Assembly (NCBI GenBank): GCA_964017235.1
Contig: OZ024927.1
Span: 45,265,293-45,329,292, forward strand
Length of the DNA stretch: 64,000 nt
Direction of reading: 5' to 3'
Source: Sabellastarte sp. h YS-2021
Taxonomy: Eukaryota > Annelida > Polychaeta > Sabellida > Sabellidae
Made by a program: the position numbers and the translations under genes. The notes under the pieces were generated by a model. The model had not been told where the DNA came from, ran no database searches, and saw only the letters and a program-made list of their open reading frames with translations. The first letter of the stretch is position 1; each line of letters opens with the position of its first letter. Shown one piece after another: positions 49,801-54,723 of this stretch.

Positions 49801-51570
49801 TAGGACAAGGATTAAAAAGAAATCTCAGATTCCTGCAAAATTCATTTTTTGTTTTAATGGAGACTGTAAAATAGGTAAATGTAGAGACATAATGCGATAG
49901 TCTAATATCTTATTTATCCGACTGAAAATTTGACATTTAGTCTAAAAAATGCCGTTTTTAAGATAGTGCACATATTCATAGACTTTCTACAGTAAAAATG
50001 AAGTCCCATTCACATCTTGAGAAACTTACCATAGGCATGGTAACAAGATATTCATCTTTAACATCTTCAGATGCGGTCTTTCGATGGCACAGTTCTGAGC
50101 CAGATGTCTGCTGTGACCACCACCACTAGACAGGCTCCGGATTCCTCAGACAGCAGTACCCGCGTTCCCACAGTCAGGTCACAGCAAAATGCATCCAATA
50201 AGTCCACAGTAAGACCATACCAGCCAGAGATTCAGCATGTGCATAACAGCAGGCACAATCCAGGGCAGGTGGCAGGCAGACCCACTGTACTGTGTAGTGT
50301 GCTGGTCAAAGGAGTTGGCAGGGGAAGTCAGGTCAGTCTACACAGTATACAGTCGACAGAATTGGCCAGTTCTGAACTTTAGTCTAGCATTTTGGCAGAA
50401 CTGGTAACTGCTTTTATAGCAGTATATCTGAATGGGAATTATTCCTACTGTACTGTTTTAGTGTTGAACGGGTTGAAATTTAATGTATCAGGGCTTGATT
50501 TATCAGTTGCTCACTTTTAACACAGTTTTTGGTCATGTGATTGGAAATAGTATAGAGTAAATGATAAAGATTTCTTCTTTATAATCCAACAACATTCACT
50601 GACAGTTGATCCATTTTTACCAATTCTTTTTTTATGTAGATACTGTTGAAAATATGCATTGACTATATATAAATATTTTTGTTTGTAATTTAATTCACAC
50701 TACCATACATGCAGTTAAGTCTGTAACTTGCTTGAAACTCTAATCCAGTTCTATCACATTTGATCTGTAGTTACTATTCTTATCAGAGTAAATTTTGGTA
50801 ATGTTCCTGCAACTGGTTTATCTCGTTAAAGCTTTCAAATGGAGAGGTCTTGGTTCAGTTTGAAGATAACTCGGAGTTGGGGATCCAGTCAACGCCTATG
50901 GTGGTGAAGTTCAGAGACACAAAAGGCATGTCCTACAGGTAAACACACTGTTGGTTTATTAAGGAAATATTCAATAACAATTGATAGAGAAGAAACTTTC
51001 ATTTGCCTTGGAGAATGTTTCAAATGGAATTAAAGATGGCTTCTGTTTCCTGGTATAAACAGTTTATAAGAAACACTATAACACTGAATTTTTTTTTTTC
51101 AAACCTTATCACTGATTCAAGATAACATAATGCTCAGTTAATGTGAATTGTTATTTTTTAGAATAAAAAAAACTTTCTTACACAACATGTTACAGGAGAT
51201 TGTTTTCCAGGAATGATTAATATGTCCCCATATTGATAATGTTCAGTCTAGTTTTGAGTGAAGAAACATTGACTACTATATACATAGGCCATCTGTATCA
51301 TCTGTTGTTGATTTTCAATGATTTTTACTTCGTGATACTTAATTTTAAGAGGTGTTCCCAGTGATAAATTCACCTGTTGTTAAATGTGTCATATTTCTTG
51401 CCGTATATGTGGTGTTTTTTTTTTTTTTTTTTTGTAGATTTGGGGAGTCTGACCAGCTGCCATTGGCTGTACGTGAGAGATTAGAAGCTTTGCCTAAAGT
51501 GATGAACATGTTGGAACTGAAGCAGGCCCAGAACATGGCTCAACTTGGTGCCAAATCAAACTGTGCTTGA
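7813..51570 (+). CDS. PLK4: Polo-like kinase 4 (PLK4/SAK), complete, 17 coding exons
   Basis: PLK4 is the Ser/Thr kinase that starts centriole duplication at the centrosome, acting with STIL/Ana2 and SAS-6. The 17 exons listed below join in consistent phase with GT-AG introns and give 1307 codons plus TGA. Kinase domain, residues 12-266: glycine loop [12 protein letters not shown] lysine K42, alpha-C E61, [10 protein letters not shown] with D137, DFG D155, activation-loop T171. A DSGRDT beta-TrCP/Slimb phosphodegron sits at 288-293, where human PLK4 has DSGHAT. A long low-complexity linker with a His-rich stretch (about 510-590) follows, then the cryptic polo boxes (from about 883) and a C-terminal polo box (about 1214-1300). 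Human PLK4 has 970 residues; the extra length is linker. ATG 7813 is the first after an in-frame stop and sits where family members start. Expression and 5' UTR are not visible. Confidence 0.95.
8138..8336. mobile_element. MITE with CTGCTC inverted ends (intron 1)
   Basis: The left end CTGCTCAGCCAGTGAAGTT and the right end (AACTTCACTGGCAGAGCAG) are inverted copies, flanked by TA on both sides. The right arm carries an extra internal copy of the GTGACRAACTTCACTGG unit. About 199 bp, no coding. The TA duplication suggests the Tc1/mariner group, tentatively. Confidence 0.7.
8413..8654. mobile_element. MITE with 46-bp inverted ends (intron 1)
   Basis: The left end CCTACTGCCTTGCTACCA... and the right end ...TGGTAGCAAGGCAGTAGG form inverted repeats of about 46 bp with about five mismatches. 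Each arm carries the ACCAATTATCGCC motif in two related copies. About 242 bp with no coding. No clear target duplication was found, so the superfamily is unassigned. Confidence 0.72.
8721..9214 (+). mobile_element. hAT-like MITE family B, decayed copy (intron 1)
   Basis: Closely related to the copy at 20091-20577 along most of its length (GAGAGCATTTT near the left, CGAATTCGGTACGGTTTTGC near the right, ending ATACCGACCCAT). Both termini have lost the TAGGGATGGG end and no target duplication is visible. Confidence 0.75.
9215..11389. other. Intron 1 filler with possible solo-LTR-like segment
   Basis: Mostly AT-rich DNA. Near 9720-9860 there are two diverged copies of a GAAGTATTTGGTCTT-containing unit, related to sequence at 32930-33110. 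At about 10620-10990 a segment carries a TATA-like TTTATATAAG (near 10828), AATAAA (near 10900) and a downstream TGTGACGGTACGC, reminiscent of an LTR, but no paired copy or clean ends were found. No coding seen. Confidence 0.35.
11390..12060 (+). repeat. Satellite array, 146-bp family (intron 1)
   Basis: Four to five decayed monomers of the family best seen at 35215-36530. Each has ATCTCGGAAACCGTAAGG, a GTTGATACTTGGTAGGGACA block and GACCTTGATTTGACC. The downstream sequence (GATTGCTGCAACTGATTATT) is the same post-array segment found at 14700 and 31570, so this is the remains of the same element family without recognisable ends. Confidence 0.85.
12340..12960 (+). repeat. Diverged single monomers of satellite-cored elements (intron 1)
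   Basis: Contains GTTGCCATGGCAACA and a unit around 12740-12860 (TATATCTCCCTTATAATTG, then GAAATCATGGCCTGTGAATC) that matches monomers of the array at 23940-24840. Boundaries are indistinct. Confidence 0.55.
13200..14068 (+). mobile_element. Satellite-cored (HINE-like) element, 169-bp family (intron 1)
   Basis: About five monomers with GTGCGAGATAGAGCGATTTC, CGACCCACAGGGTATCTAAG and TGGCGGCCATTTTGAATTTT. They are followed by a 3' tail (13991-14068) that starts with an imperfect ACACATGATACTGTGT hairpin and ends TATTTCTAG. The same array family and tail occur at 40919-43018. No 5' end was recognised. The element stops about 36 bases from PLK4 exon 2. Confidence 0.85.
14104..14199 (+). CDS. PLK4: PLK4 exon 2
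   Basis: Codons 12-43, phase 0 at both ends. It encodes the glycine-rich loop and the VAIKM strand with ATP-binding K42. The acceptor TTGTAG lies only about 36 bases after the end of a satellite-cored element. Confidence 0.95.
15276..15750. mobile_element. hAT-like MITE family A, complete copy
   Basis: Ends TAGGGGCGTCACGACT and AGTCGTGACGTCCCTA (16-bp inverted repeats, one mismatch), flanked by the 8-bp direct repeat GTTTCACA at 15268-15275 and 15751-15758. The 8-bp duplication and TAGGG ends indicate the hAT superfamily. 475 bp, non-coding. It serves as reference for the split copy at 40746-43324. Confidence 0.9.
16354..17136 (+). pseudogene. DIRS gag-like fragments
   Basis: Broken frames: a Lys/Ser-rich stretch followed by [19 protein letters not shown] (16550-16605), which resembles the DIRS gag N-terminus; then a Pro-rich stretch (16646-16906); then an acidic helical segment with [19 protein letters not shown] (16922-17136). 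Stops and shifts separate them, and the SINE cuts the last. Confidence 0.65.
17137..17332 (+). mobile_element. tRNA-derived SINE inserted in the DIRS element
   Basis: Begins CTGGGGGCTCGGTGTAGCGG with an A-box-like TGTAGCGGTTAG and a B-box GGTTCGAATCT (near 17190) and ends in an A-rich AATAAAAAAATAAATCTAAA tail. It is bounded by a perfect 12-bp duplication TTCAGTCAACAT (17125-17136 and 17333-17344). The body segment TTGGAAAGTTGGTAGTTACTT resembles that of the SINE at 54724-54904. Confidence 0.9.
17345..18882 (+). pseudogene. DIRS RT, RNase H and recombinase remnants
   Basis: Translated fragments in changing frames. An RT palm with Q-Y-L-D-D-W-L lies near 17640-17660 (catalytic YLDD kept), then EKSELDPK and connection sequence. 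RNase [18 protein letters not shown] lies near 18150. The [13 protein letters not shown] segment (about 18345-18385) precedes the recombinase, which is represented by its N-terminal domain ([17 protein letters not shown], about 18690). The catalytic C-terminal half of the recombinase and the RT N-terminal half are missing. The same segments occur in the copy at 55561-59740. Confidence 0.8.
20091..20577 (+). mobile_element. hAT-like MITE family B, complete copy
   Basis: Ends TAGGGATGGGTTGGTA and TACCGACCCATCCCTA-type inverted repeats (about 16 bp), flanked by the 8-bp direct repeat TTAAAAAG (20083-20090 and 20578-20585). 487 bp, non-coding. It is related to 8721-9214, 28410-28540 and the split copy starting at 40583. 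Confidence 0.9.
21263..21359. mobile_element. pogo/Tigger-like MITE
   Basis: 97 bp with ends CAGTAGAACCTCTATTATC and GATAATAGAGGTTCTAATG inverted, flanked by TA duplications (21261-21262, 21360-21361). The CAGTAGAACCTC start is the familiar Tigger-type terminus. A fragment of the same end plus flank recurs at 14569-14621. Confidence 0.8.
21950..23060 (+). repeat. Satellite array, diverged ~150-bp monomers (intron 2)
   Basis: Six to seven monomers with GTGCGAGATAGAGCAATTT (near 22200, 22348, 22509, 22655, 22807, 22971), TTTTTGGTGGCCATCTTGAA and GTATGCAAAGTGATCTGCAA-like text. It is a distant relative of the 169-bp family at 13200 and 41300. A run of about 30 A at 22870-22902 interrupts it. 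No element ends recognised. Confidence 0.8.
23397..24850 (+). mobile_element. HINE-like element of the TATCCCCAGAC family, 3' end lost (intron 2)
   Basis: Starts with TATCCCCAGAC-GAAA-GTCGGGGATA (23397-23421), a hairpin with one bulged A, identical to the 5' hairpin at 43390. A lead-in region and about six monomers of about 147 bp follow (CTTATTATTGGTCCTAGAGG, GAAATCATGGGCTGGGAATC), up to about 24840. No right subterminal repeat was found. Confidence 0.78.
24851..25184 (+). other. End of intron 2, no feature seen
   Basis: AT-rich DNA between the satellite array and exon 3. No repeat end, coding or hairpin recognised. Confidence 0.5.
25185..25280 (+). CDS. PLK4: PLK4 exon 3
   Basis: Codons 44-75, phase 0 at both ends, acceptor TTCAG, donor GTATAT. 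It encodes IDKK and the alpha-C helix (VKKEVEIH, salt-bridge Glu at about E61) through LKHPSIVE. Confidence 0.95.
25281..28675 (+). other. Intron 3, mostly unique sequence
   Basis: AT-rich, with no recognised coding or repeat until about 28410-28540. There, AACTTAAAATATTAGAAT and GATCAGAACTGGCATGTTTTG match interior blocks of hAT MITE family B, a heavily decayed copy without ends. Confidence 0.55.
28676..28903 (+). CDS. PLK4: PLK4 exon 4
   Basis: Codons 76-151, phase 0. It encodes the YNFFED strand, the hinge ([10 protein letters not shown]) and the catalytic loop [11 protein letters not shown] with D137. Donor GTAAGT. Confidence 0.97.
28904..30391 (+). other. Intron 4, nothing recognised
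   Basis: AT-rich intron with no array, inverted-end element or convincing coding segment seen on either strand. Confidence 0.5.
30392..30480 (+). CDS. PLK4: PLK4 exon 5
   Basis: Codons 152-180 plus two bases of P181. It encodes [11 protein letters not shown] (DFG D155) and the activation loop with T171, ending CGTPNYISP. Donor GTGAGT. Confidence 0.97.
30853..30913 (+). pseudogene. Exon-like fragment resembling a tyrosine-kinase beta-3/alpha-C segment
   Basis: An acceptor-like TTTTTCATACCAG is followed by 61 bases encoding [20 protein letters not shown] and then a donor-like GTAAGA. VAVK-L...DFIR is the beta-3 strand plus alpha-C helix start of ACK/TNK-type tyrosine kinases. It is not part of PLK4, whose equivalent is in exons 2-3. 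It may be a captured or relic exon. Caveat: the GAGGTAA at its end also occurs in the tandem unit that follows, so the donor may be coincidental. Confidence 0.4.
30914..31208 (+). repeat. Two-copy tandem repeat, about 160 bp (intron 5)
   Basis: GGAAACCATATGCAGGGAGTC at 30921 recurs as GGAAAACCATATGCAGGGAAT at 31081, each followed by CTTATGGGTC and GGGGTYRTAA. It runs up to the TACCCC element at 31209. Confidence 0.65.
31209..31895 (+). mobile_element. HINE-like element of the TACCCCACAGCC family, short copy (intron 5)
   Basis: Left TACCCCACAGC at 31209. About two monomers of the 146-bp family (AGTGGTTGATACTTGGTAGG, 31310-31510), the post-array block ATTGCTGCAACTGATTATT, and the right subterminal GGCTGTGAGGTA ending 31871, followed by an AGCA...TGCT hairpin. 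TA on both outer sides. This copy preserves the site that the transposon at 14766 entered in its relative. Confidence 0.85.
31896..33660 (+). other. Intron 5 segment with tandem duplications
   Basis: 32340-32475 resembles the interior of the hAT-like element at 46656 (TTGTCAAGGTAATCATAAAATC). Units at 32705-32760 and 32810-32850 share CCATCTTTTTATTT and AAATATGAAGTC. A roughly 137-bp unit starting GCAAGGAAATCCCAGGGG is duplicated at 32858 and 32995. No coding seen. Confidence 0.55.
33665..34744 (-). pseudogene. 5'-truncated non-LTR retrotransposon (LINE) reverse transcriptase
   Basis: Minus-strand open stretch of 320 residues (33775-34737). It begins inside RT with [18 protein letters not shown], then the catalytic [10 protein letters not shown] near residue 50 and [13 protein letters not shown] thumb and C-terminal region typical of LINE ORF2 follow. 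The element ends in (TTTA)n on the plus strand (33668-33692), its 3' tail. The endonuclease and RT N-terminus are missing, the usual 5' truncation. The clade was not resolved. Confidence 0.88.
34745..35118 (+). other. Intron 5 gap between LINE and HINE-like element
   Basis: About 370 bases of AT-rich sequence with no recognised coding or repeat. Confidence 0.5.
35119..36997 (+). mobile_element. HINE-like element of the TACCCCACAGCC family, best copy (intron 5)
   Basis: Starts with a near-perfect 31-bp palindrome (35119-35149: TACCCCACAGCCCTT, then AAGGGCTGTTGGGGTA). About nine monomers follow, with ATCTC starts at 35215, 35361, 35507, 35653, 35799, 35945, 36091, 36237 and 36381, a strict 146-bp period. 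A unique tail comes next, then the right subterminal repeat GGCTGTGGGGTA (ends 36975) and the hairpin GCATC-TCT-GATGC (36979-36991). TA lies at both subterminal junctions. Ends, array and 3' hairpin fit non-autonomous Helentrons (HINE); no Rep/helicase is present. Confidence 0.85.
37034..37266 (+). CDS. PLK4: PLK4 exon 6
   Basis: Starts with the last base of P181 and runs to the first base of codon 259. It encodes [20 protein letters not shown] and the C-lobe to [13 protein letters not shown]. Donor GTAAGT. The acceptor is about 37 bases from the 3' hairpin of a satellite-cored element. Confidence 0.97.
37267..37576 (+). other. Intron 6
   Basis: Short AT-rich intron; no feature beyond its splice sites. 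Confidence 0.6.
37577..37641 (+). CDS. PLK4: PLK4 exon 7
   Basis: Completes K259 and encodes [21 protein letters not shown] (codons 260-280), the last helix of the kinase domain. Phase 0 at the donor. Confidence 0.93.
37642..38041 (+). other. Intron 7
   Basis: AT-rich, with a short imperfect duplication around ATCATGCTATAAAAGT (37790-37830) and a T-rich tract before exon 8. Nothing else recognised. Confidence 0.6.
38042..38352 (+). CDS. PLK4: PLK4 exon 8 (degron exon)
   Basis: Codons 281-383 plus two bases. It begins [17 protein letters not shown], placing the DSGxxT phosphodegron at 288-293 directly after the kinase domain as in other PLK4 proteins. The rest is Ser/Thr/Pro-rich linker. Donor GTTAGT. 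Confidence 0.93.
38690..40238 (+). CDS. PLK4: PLK4 exon 9 (long linker exon)
   Basis: A 1549-base exon completing G384 and running to I900. It encodes an Asn/Ser/Gln-rich linker with a dense His stretch at about residues 510-590 (nucleotides roughly 39070-39310), a Ser/Thr-rich region, and [13 protein letters not shown], which opens the first polo box. Donor GTAAGT. The length excess over vertebrate PLK4 is mainly here. Confidence 0.93.
40239..40582 (+). other. Start of intron 9
   Basis: About 340 bases after the exon 9 donor with no recognised repeat or coding. Confidence 0.5.
40746..43324. mobile_element. hAT-like MITE family A, copy split by a satellite-cored element
   Basis: Left end TAGGGAAGTCACGACT and right end AGTCGTGACGTCCCAA, flanked by the perfect 8-bp duplication ACTTTTAT (40738-40745 and 43325-43332). 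The left arm matches 15276 onward to about 40917. The right arm matches from TTTTCTGTATTG at about 43019 to the end. The 2.1-kb insert between them is the HINE-like element below. Confidence 0.85.
40919..43018 (+). mobile_element. HINE-like element of the ATGTCC family with 169-bp satellite array
   Basis: 5' hairpin 40925-40949 (ATGTCC...GGACAT). The lead-in contains two related units (TTCCAGACATTTTA, GGTTAATAGCTTGTATGGGA). About nine monomers follow between 41312 and 42790 at 168-171-bp spacing (CGTGCGAGATAGAG at 41312, 41483, 41651, 41819, 41988). Then come the right subterminal GGGGTGGACAT (42923-42933), a perfect ACACAT-GATA-ATGTGT hairpin (42935-42950) and a tail ending TATTTCTAG. Tail and array are shared with 13200-14068. 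Confidence 0.82.
43390..46516 (+). mobile_element. HINE-like element of the TATCCCCAGAC family with ~345-bp satellite array (intron 9)
   Basis: 5' hairpin 43390-43414 (TATCCCCAGAC, GAAA loop, GTCGGGGATA), a GCC trinucleotide run (about 43433-43463), then about five monomers of 341-350 bp. Monomers have TTTGGACTTTTTGCCAC near 44331, 44672 and 45022, and CCTGTAACTTGGAAATGGTA. Past the array lies unique DNA with a tandem duplication (46187-46470). The right subterminal CGTCTGGGGATA (46485-46496) exactly inverts the left end and is followed by a perfect ATCTTCC-TT-GGAAGAT hairpin (46501-46516). Confidence 0.82.
46187..46470 (+). repeat. Two-copy tandem duplication, about 140 bp
   Basis: TAATATTTTATTTGTGAACA...CATTTAAATACTTTGAA at 46190-46290 recurs at 46326-46427 with few changes, followed by GGAAGATTGAAAA in both. 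It lies in the unique tail of the TATCCCC element. Confidence 0.8.
46656..47160. mobile_element. hAT-like MITE with TAGTGCTGGGA ends (intron 9)
   Basis: Ends TAGTGCTGGGA and TCCCAGCACTA are perfect 11-bp inverted repeats. The 8 bp flanks (CTAGTTAT and ATAATTAT) agree only partly, so the duplication is decayed or not real. 505 bp, non-coding. The interior is related to 32340-32475. Confidence 0.7.
47207..47311 (+). CDS. PLK4: PLK4 exon 10
   Basis: Codons 901-935, phase 0. It encodes [16 protein letters not shown] through [13 protein letters not shown], first cryptic polo-box strands. Acceptor TTGAAG, donor GTAGGT. The 7-kb intron before it holds a nested transposon cluster. Confidence 0.92.
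47312..47856 (+). other. Intron 10
   Basis: AT-rich intron; no repeat or coding recognised. Confidence 0.55.
47857..48002 (+). CDS. PLK4: PLK4 exon 11
   Basis: Codons 936-983 plus two bases. It encodes [11 protein letters not shown] through [14 protein letters not shown], a well-conserved PLK4 polo-box segment. Donor GTCAGT. Confidence 0.93.
48003..48451 (+). other. Intron 11
   Basis: AT-rich intron; no repeat or coding recognised. The frame stays open past the donor to about 48170, but GTCAGT and the matching exon 12 phase support splicing at 48002. Confidence 0.6.
48452..48567 (+). CDS. PLK4: PLK4 exon 12
   Basis: Completes R984 and runs to the first base of codon 1023. It encodes [16 protein letters not shown] through [21 protein letters not shown], at the polo box 1/2 junction. 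Donor GTATGT. Confidence 0.93.
48804..48937 (+). CDS. PLK4: PLK4 exon 13
   Basis: Completes G1023 and runs to codon 1067, phase 0 at the end. It encodes second cryptic polo-box strands ([16 protein letters not shown] through LWEYVQQ). Acceptor GCAG, donor GTACGC. Confidence 0.9.
49206..49427 (+). CDS. PLK4: PLK4 exon 14
   Basis: Codons 1068-1141. It encodes the closing helix of polo box 2 ([12 protein letters not shown]), the PITIGRRP motif typical of PLK4, and the start of a Ser/Thr/Pro-rich second linker. Donor GTGAGT. Confidence 0.92.
49428..50070 (+). other. Intron 14
   Basis: AT-rich intron with no recognised feature. Confidence 0.55.
50071..50331 (+). CDS. PLK4: PLK4 exon 15
   Basis: Codons 1142-1228, phase 0. 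It encodes low-complexity linker 2, then [15 protein letters not shown], which opens polo box 3. Acceptor CTTCAG, donor GTCAGT. Confidence 0.9.
50332..50831 (+). other. Intron 15
   Basis: AT-rich intron with no recognised feature. Confidence 0.55.
50832..50938 (+). CDS. PLK4: PLK4 exon 16
   Basis: Codons 1229-1263 plus two bases. It encodes [19 protein letters not shown] and [13 protein letters not shown], the central polo box 3 strands. Donor GTAAAC. Confidence 0.93.
50939..51437 (+). other. Intron 16
   Basis: AT-rich, ending in a run of about 20 T directly before the exon 17 acceptor. Otherwise featureless. Confidence 0.55.
51438..51570 (+). CDS. PLK4: PLK4 exon 17 (last coding)
   Basis: Completes R1264 and encodes [20 protein letters not shown], the C-terminal helix of polo box 3, and a short tail ending ...SNCA-TGA. 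The acceptor follows a run of about 20 T. Confidence 0.95.
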
Positions 51571-52032
51571 TTCTCAACCATGTCCCTGTCTCTATAAATC
51601 ATTTTTCTCAAGTTTTTGTTCACTGAATTTCGACAGTATTCTTACTCATGCAAAGAATACTGATAGGCTCAAGTTGTAAAACACAAAGGTGTCCTGTGCT
51701 TTTATGTGTACAAATACTAGTGTCTCCTGGTGAGGATGTCAGACCTTCAGTGTGTATAGAGTTATTCTGTAGAAAAAAGTAATGTAGTGCATAATTAACA
51801 CTAGAGGTTTAGATTTACAAATGAACTTAGACATAAATTTGACAAATGGTTCAAAGAATTTAAAAATCTACAATTTTGATAATTGTGAATTTTATCTCAG
51901 AATTTCACCTTGTTCAGCAAGAACTTTGACATTAACATGTAATTTTTAGTTTTGTGTAACTCAGAATTTGAGTTTTAGCTTCTCAAGTTATTGGAACTCA
52001 TGGTCTTTCTAGTGTTATCATGGTCCCTTTTT
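51571..52032 (+). other. Likely PLK4 3' UTR
   Basis: Non-coding DNA after the stop with no canonical AATAAA before the satellite-cored element at 52033. The first clear AATAAA candidates are near 53246, 53829 and 54534, so the transcript may read through that element or use a variant signal. The end was not determined. Confidence 0.45.
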
Positions 52033-53100
52033 TAGGCGGGTTGCGTGTCACCAACCCGCCTACTAGGTTGATGTGTCTGACGTCCATCCGTCTTTCCATC
52101 TGTCCATCCACATTTTTGTTTCCGGACTCTAACTCGAAAACGCCTTGTCCATTCAAATTTAAACTTGACGGGGAGATAGATCACCATCATAGCTAGGTTC
52201 CTTTCGAAGTTAGTGTAATTCCGTCCGTTCGTTTGTCTGTCCATCAACATTTTCGTTTCGTTTCTCTAACTCAAAAACACTTTGTCCAAACGAATTTAAA
52301 CTTGACAGGTAGATAGAGTACCATCATAGCTATTAGCTAGGTTTCTTTCGAAATTGGTGTAATTTCATCCGTTCGTTTGTCCGTTTTTTTCTCTGTCCAT
52401 CAACATTTCCGTTTCCAGACTCTAATTCCAAAACGTTTGTCCAATCGAATTTAGTGTTGACAGGGAGATAGATCACCATCATAGCTAGGTTCCTTTCGAA
52501 ATTGGTGTAATTCTGTCTGTTCGTTTGTCCGTGTTTTGTCAATTTGTCTGTCAACAATTCTGTTTCCGGACTCTAACTCAAAAACCCTTTGTGCAATGGA
52601 ATTCAAACTTGACAGGGAGATAAATCACCATCATAGCTAAGTTGCTTTCGAAATTGGTGTAATTCCATCTGTTTGTTTGTCCGTAAACATTTCCATTTCC
52701 GGACTCTAACTTGAAAATGCCTTGTCCAATCGAATTCAAACTTGACAGGAAGATAGATAACCATCATAGCAAAGTTGCTTTTGAAATTGGTGTAATTTCT
52801 TCTGTTTGTCTGTCCGTCAACATTTCTATTTCCGGTCTCTAACTCGAAAACGCTTGTCCAATCGAATTCAACTTGACAGGGAGATAGATCACCATCATAG
52901 CTAAGTTGCTTTCGAAATTGGTTTAATTCTGTCTGTTCCTTTGTCCGTATATAGCATAGATACAGTTATGCAACCTAGATTACAAGTTTTACATTTCTTA
53001 TCACATCTAACACGTTTACCTTGACTGGGTGACCTAACATTTCTTTTGTTATTTCTAAATTTAATTATGCTAACCTTATTTCTGCCTGTGCAACCCGCTT
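52033..53100 (+). mobile_element. HINE-like element of the GGCGGGTTG family with ~140-bp satellite array
   Basis: A perfect 11-bp stem TAGGCGGGTTG (52033-52043) / CAACCCGCCTA (52052-52062). Six monomers follow with CCATCATAGCTAGGTTCC (near 52183, 52321, 52476, 52628, 52761, 52893), CTAACTCGAAAACGCCTTGT and CGTTTGTCCGT. After a unique tail a right subterminal GTGCAACCCGC (ends 53098) inverts part of the left end. A 3' hairpin was not clear. It lies about 460 bp after the PLK4 stop. Confidence 0.75.
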
Positions 53101-54712
53101 TTTGGGGCTTTTCTGACCCTCTTGTTGCCATTTATCCTCAGAAAGGTTCTCGCCTGTACTAACCCTGTTTGAAGATAAAGAGAGAAATATATAAACACAT
53201 AAATTTCCACTTGAGGCTAGCTTTTTATGCGAGTGGTTCTATGTAAAATAAACTTAATTTTCTGATTTGGCAGAAACTGAGAATTCAGTATTTGTTTTCC
53301 AGATGTTAGTTGACTAAACCTGCACAATCCACAGAAATGTGCTGCATTGGTTAAGTGGTGTGTTGAGGGGTTCATTGTTATTGTTGTATTCCTGTACATA
53401 CAGGAGCAGTGTTGTCCTGAGTAGAAGCAAACTGTGATACATGTGTAATAGTCTTCTTACACAGCTATATGTAAGTCTGTTGATTTTTATTTGTATATAA
53501 TGTACATTATGATTATTTATTTCCAATTTACAGTATGTTTATAATCAGTATGTTTTTAATTAATGTATCGTAATGTGCATCATTCATTTTAACAATAATT
53601 TTCCCATTATCATGACTTAGATTGTCTGGCTGCACTGAAAATCACTGTCAGTTCTTTATTACCAGTGTTGGCCATTCATAGTTAATAACATATTATTCCA
53701 AGTATAAGTTCTGGTCTAAAAGAAAGTAAAAATTACTGTAGTTAGGGAAAAAGGTTTTTTTCCTTCTTTGAAGATCTTTCCTTTGTGGCAATTATTTCAA
53801 AATCTCTGTTGTAATGAAAATTGGCAAAAATAAAAATTTGTAACACCAACTTTTTTTTTTTCAATCAATCCTTATCTTTGGTTTATCATGGCATGATGCT
53901 GAGTTCATGTGAATTGTTATTTTTCAGAAAATAAGTAACTTTTTTACACATCATTTAGTAGGATATTTTCCATGGGTCAGTTTTCTGTTTCATTTTATTT
54001 GATCTGATTTATGTGGACCTTTCAAATTTGGTTTTTAAGTAAAAAGGTCCTTACTAATGTATTGGACCTCAGTGTCAAAAATAGGTGCACAGATCAAATT
54101 TTCTGTGGACTTTTGGTAATAGTTTTCCTTGCAGGTTAAAAGACTTAACAAATAGTACCTATGTTTATGTTAAAGGTGTTAGCATAACTAAGTTCTGTAA
54201 ATCTGAGAAATCTTAGCTTTTAGATTATTAAGTTTTGTTAAATTCCTGATGAACATGCAGATATGAAAGTGCTTATTAAAGATTTCTATAGTGGTGGTAT
54301 TTTTAGTAAGATAAATATTGTATGGCAAATACATTGTATAAAAGCTTGTTCCCATGTGCAAATGATGGTGAACTAAATATGTTCGCCTTATATTGTTGAA
54401 TAGCACTGCAGAAAGACTTAGTGTTTTTTGAGTTGGCGATAATTTTCTTTATCCTATGTACGAGACTAAGTAAAAAAAATGCATCCCAAAATGTTGACAG
54501 TGTTATATGTTGTTACAAATGCTAAAAAGTGCAAATAAAATATCCAATACATCTGAAACTTTTATTTTGTTCAGTTTCGATAACAGGTTATTCCTTGGGT
54601 CAGTATACTCTTATCATTCCTATCCATCAGGTTTTCTTTGCTTTTAGGTTGTGTTACTTGTTTGGGTTTAAAATCACTGTTAACACATTCTGTAGGTTAT
54701 ATCACTGGGGTA
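53101..54712 (+). other. Intergenic DNA downstream of PLK4
   Basis: AT-rich with several AATAAA motifs (near 53246, 53829, 54534) that could serve PLK4. No coding or repeat ends recognised. Confidence 0.5.
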
Positions 54713-54723
54713 TTTGAGGGAAT

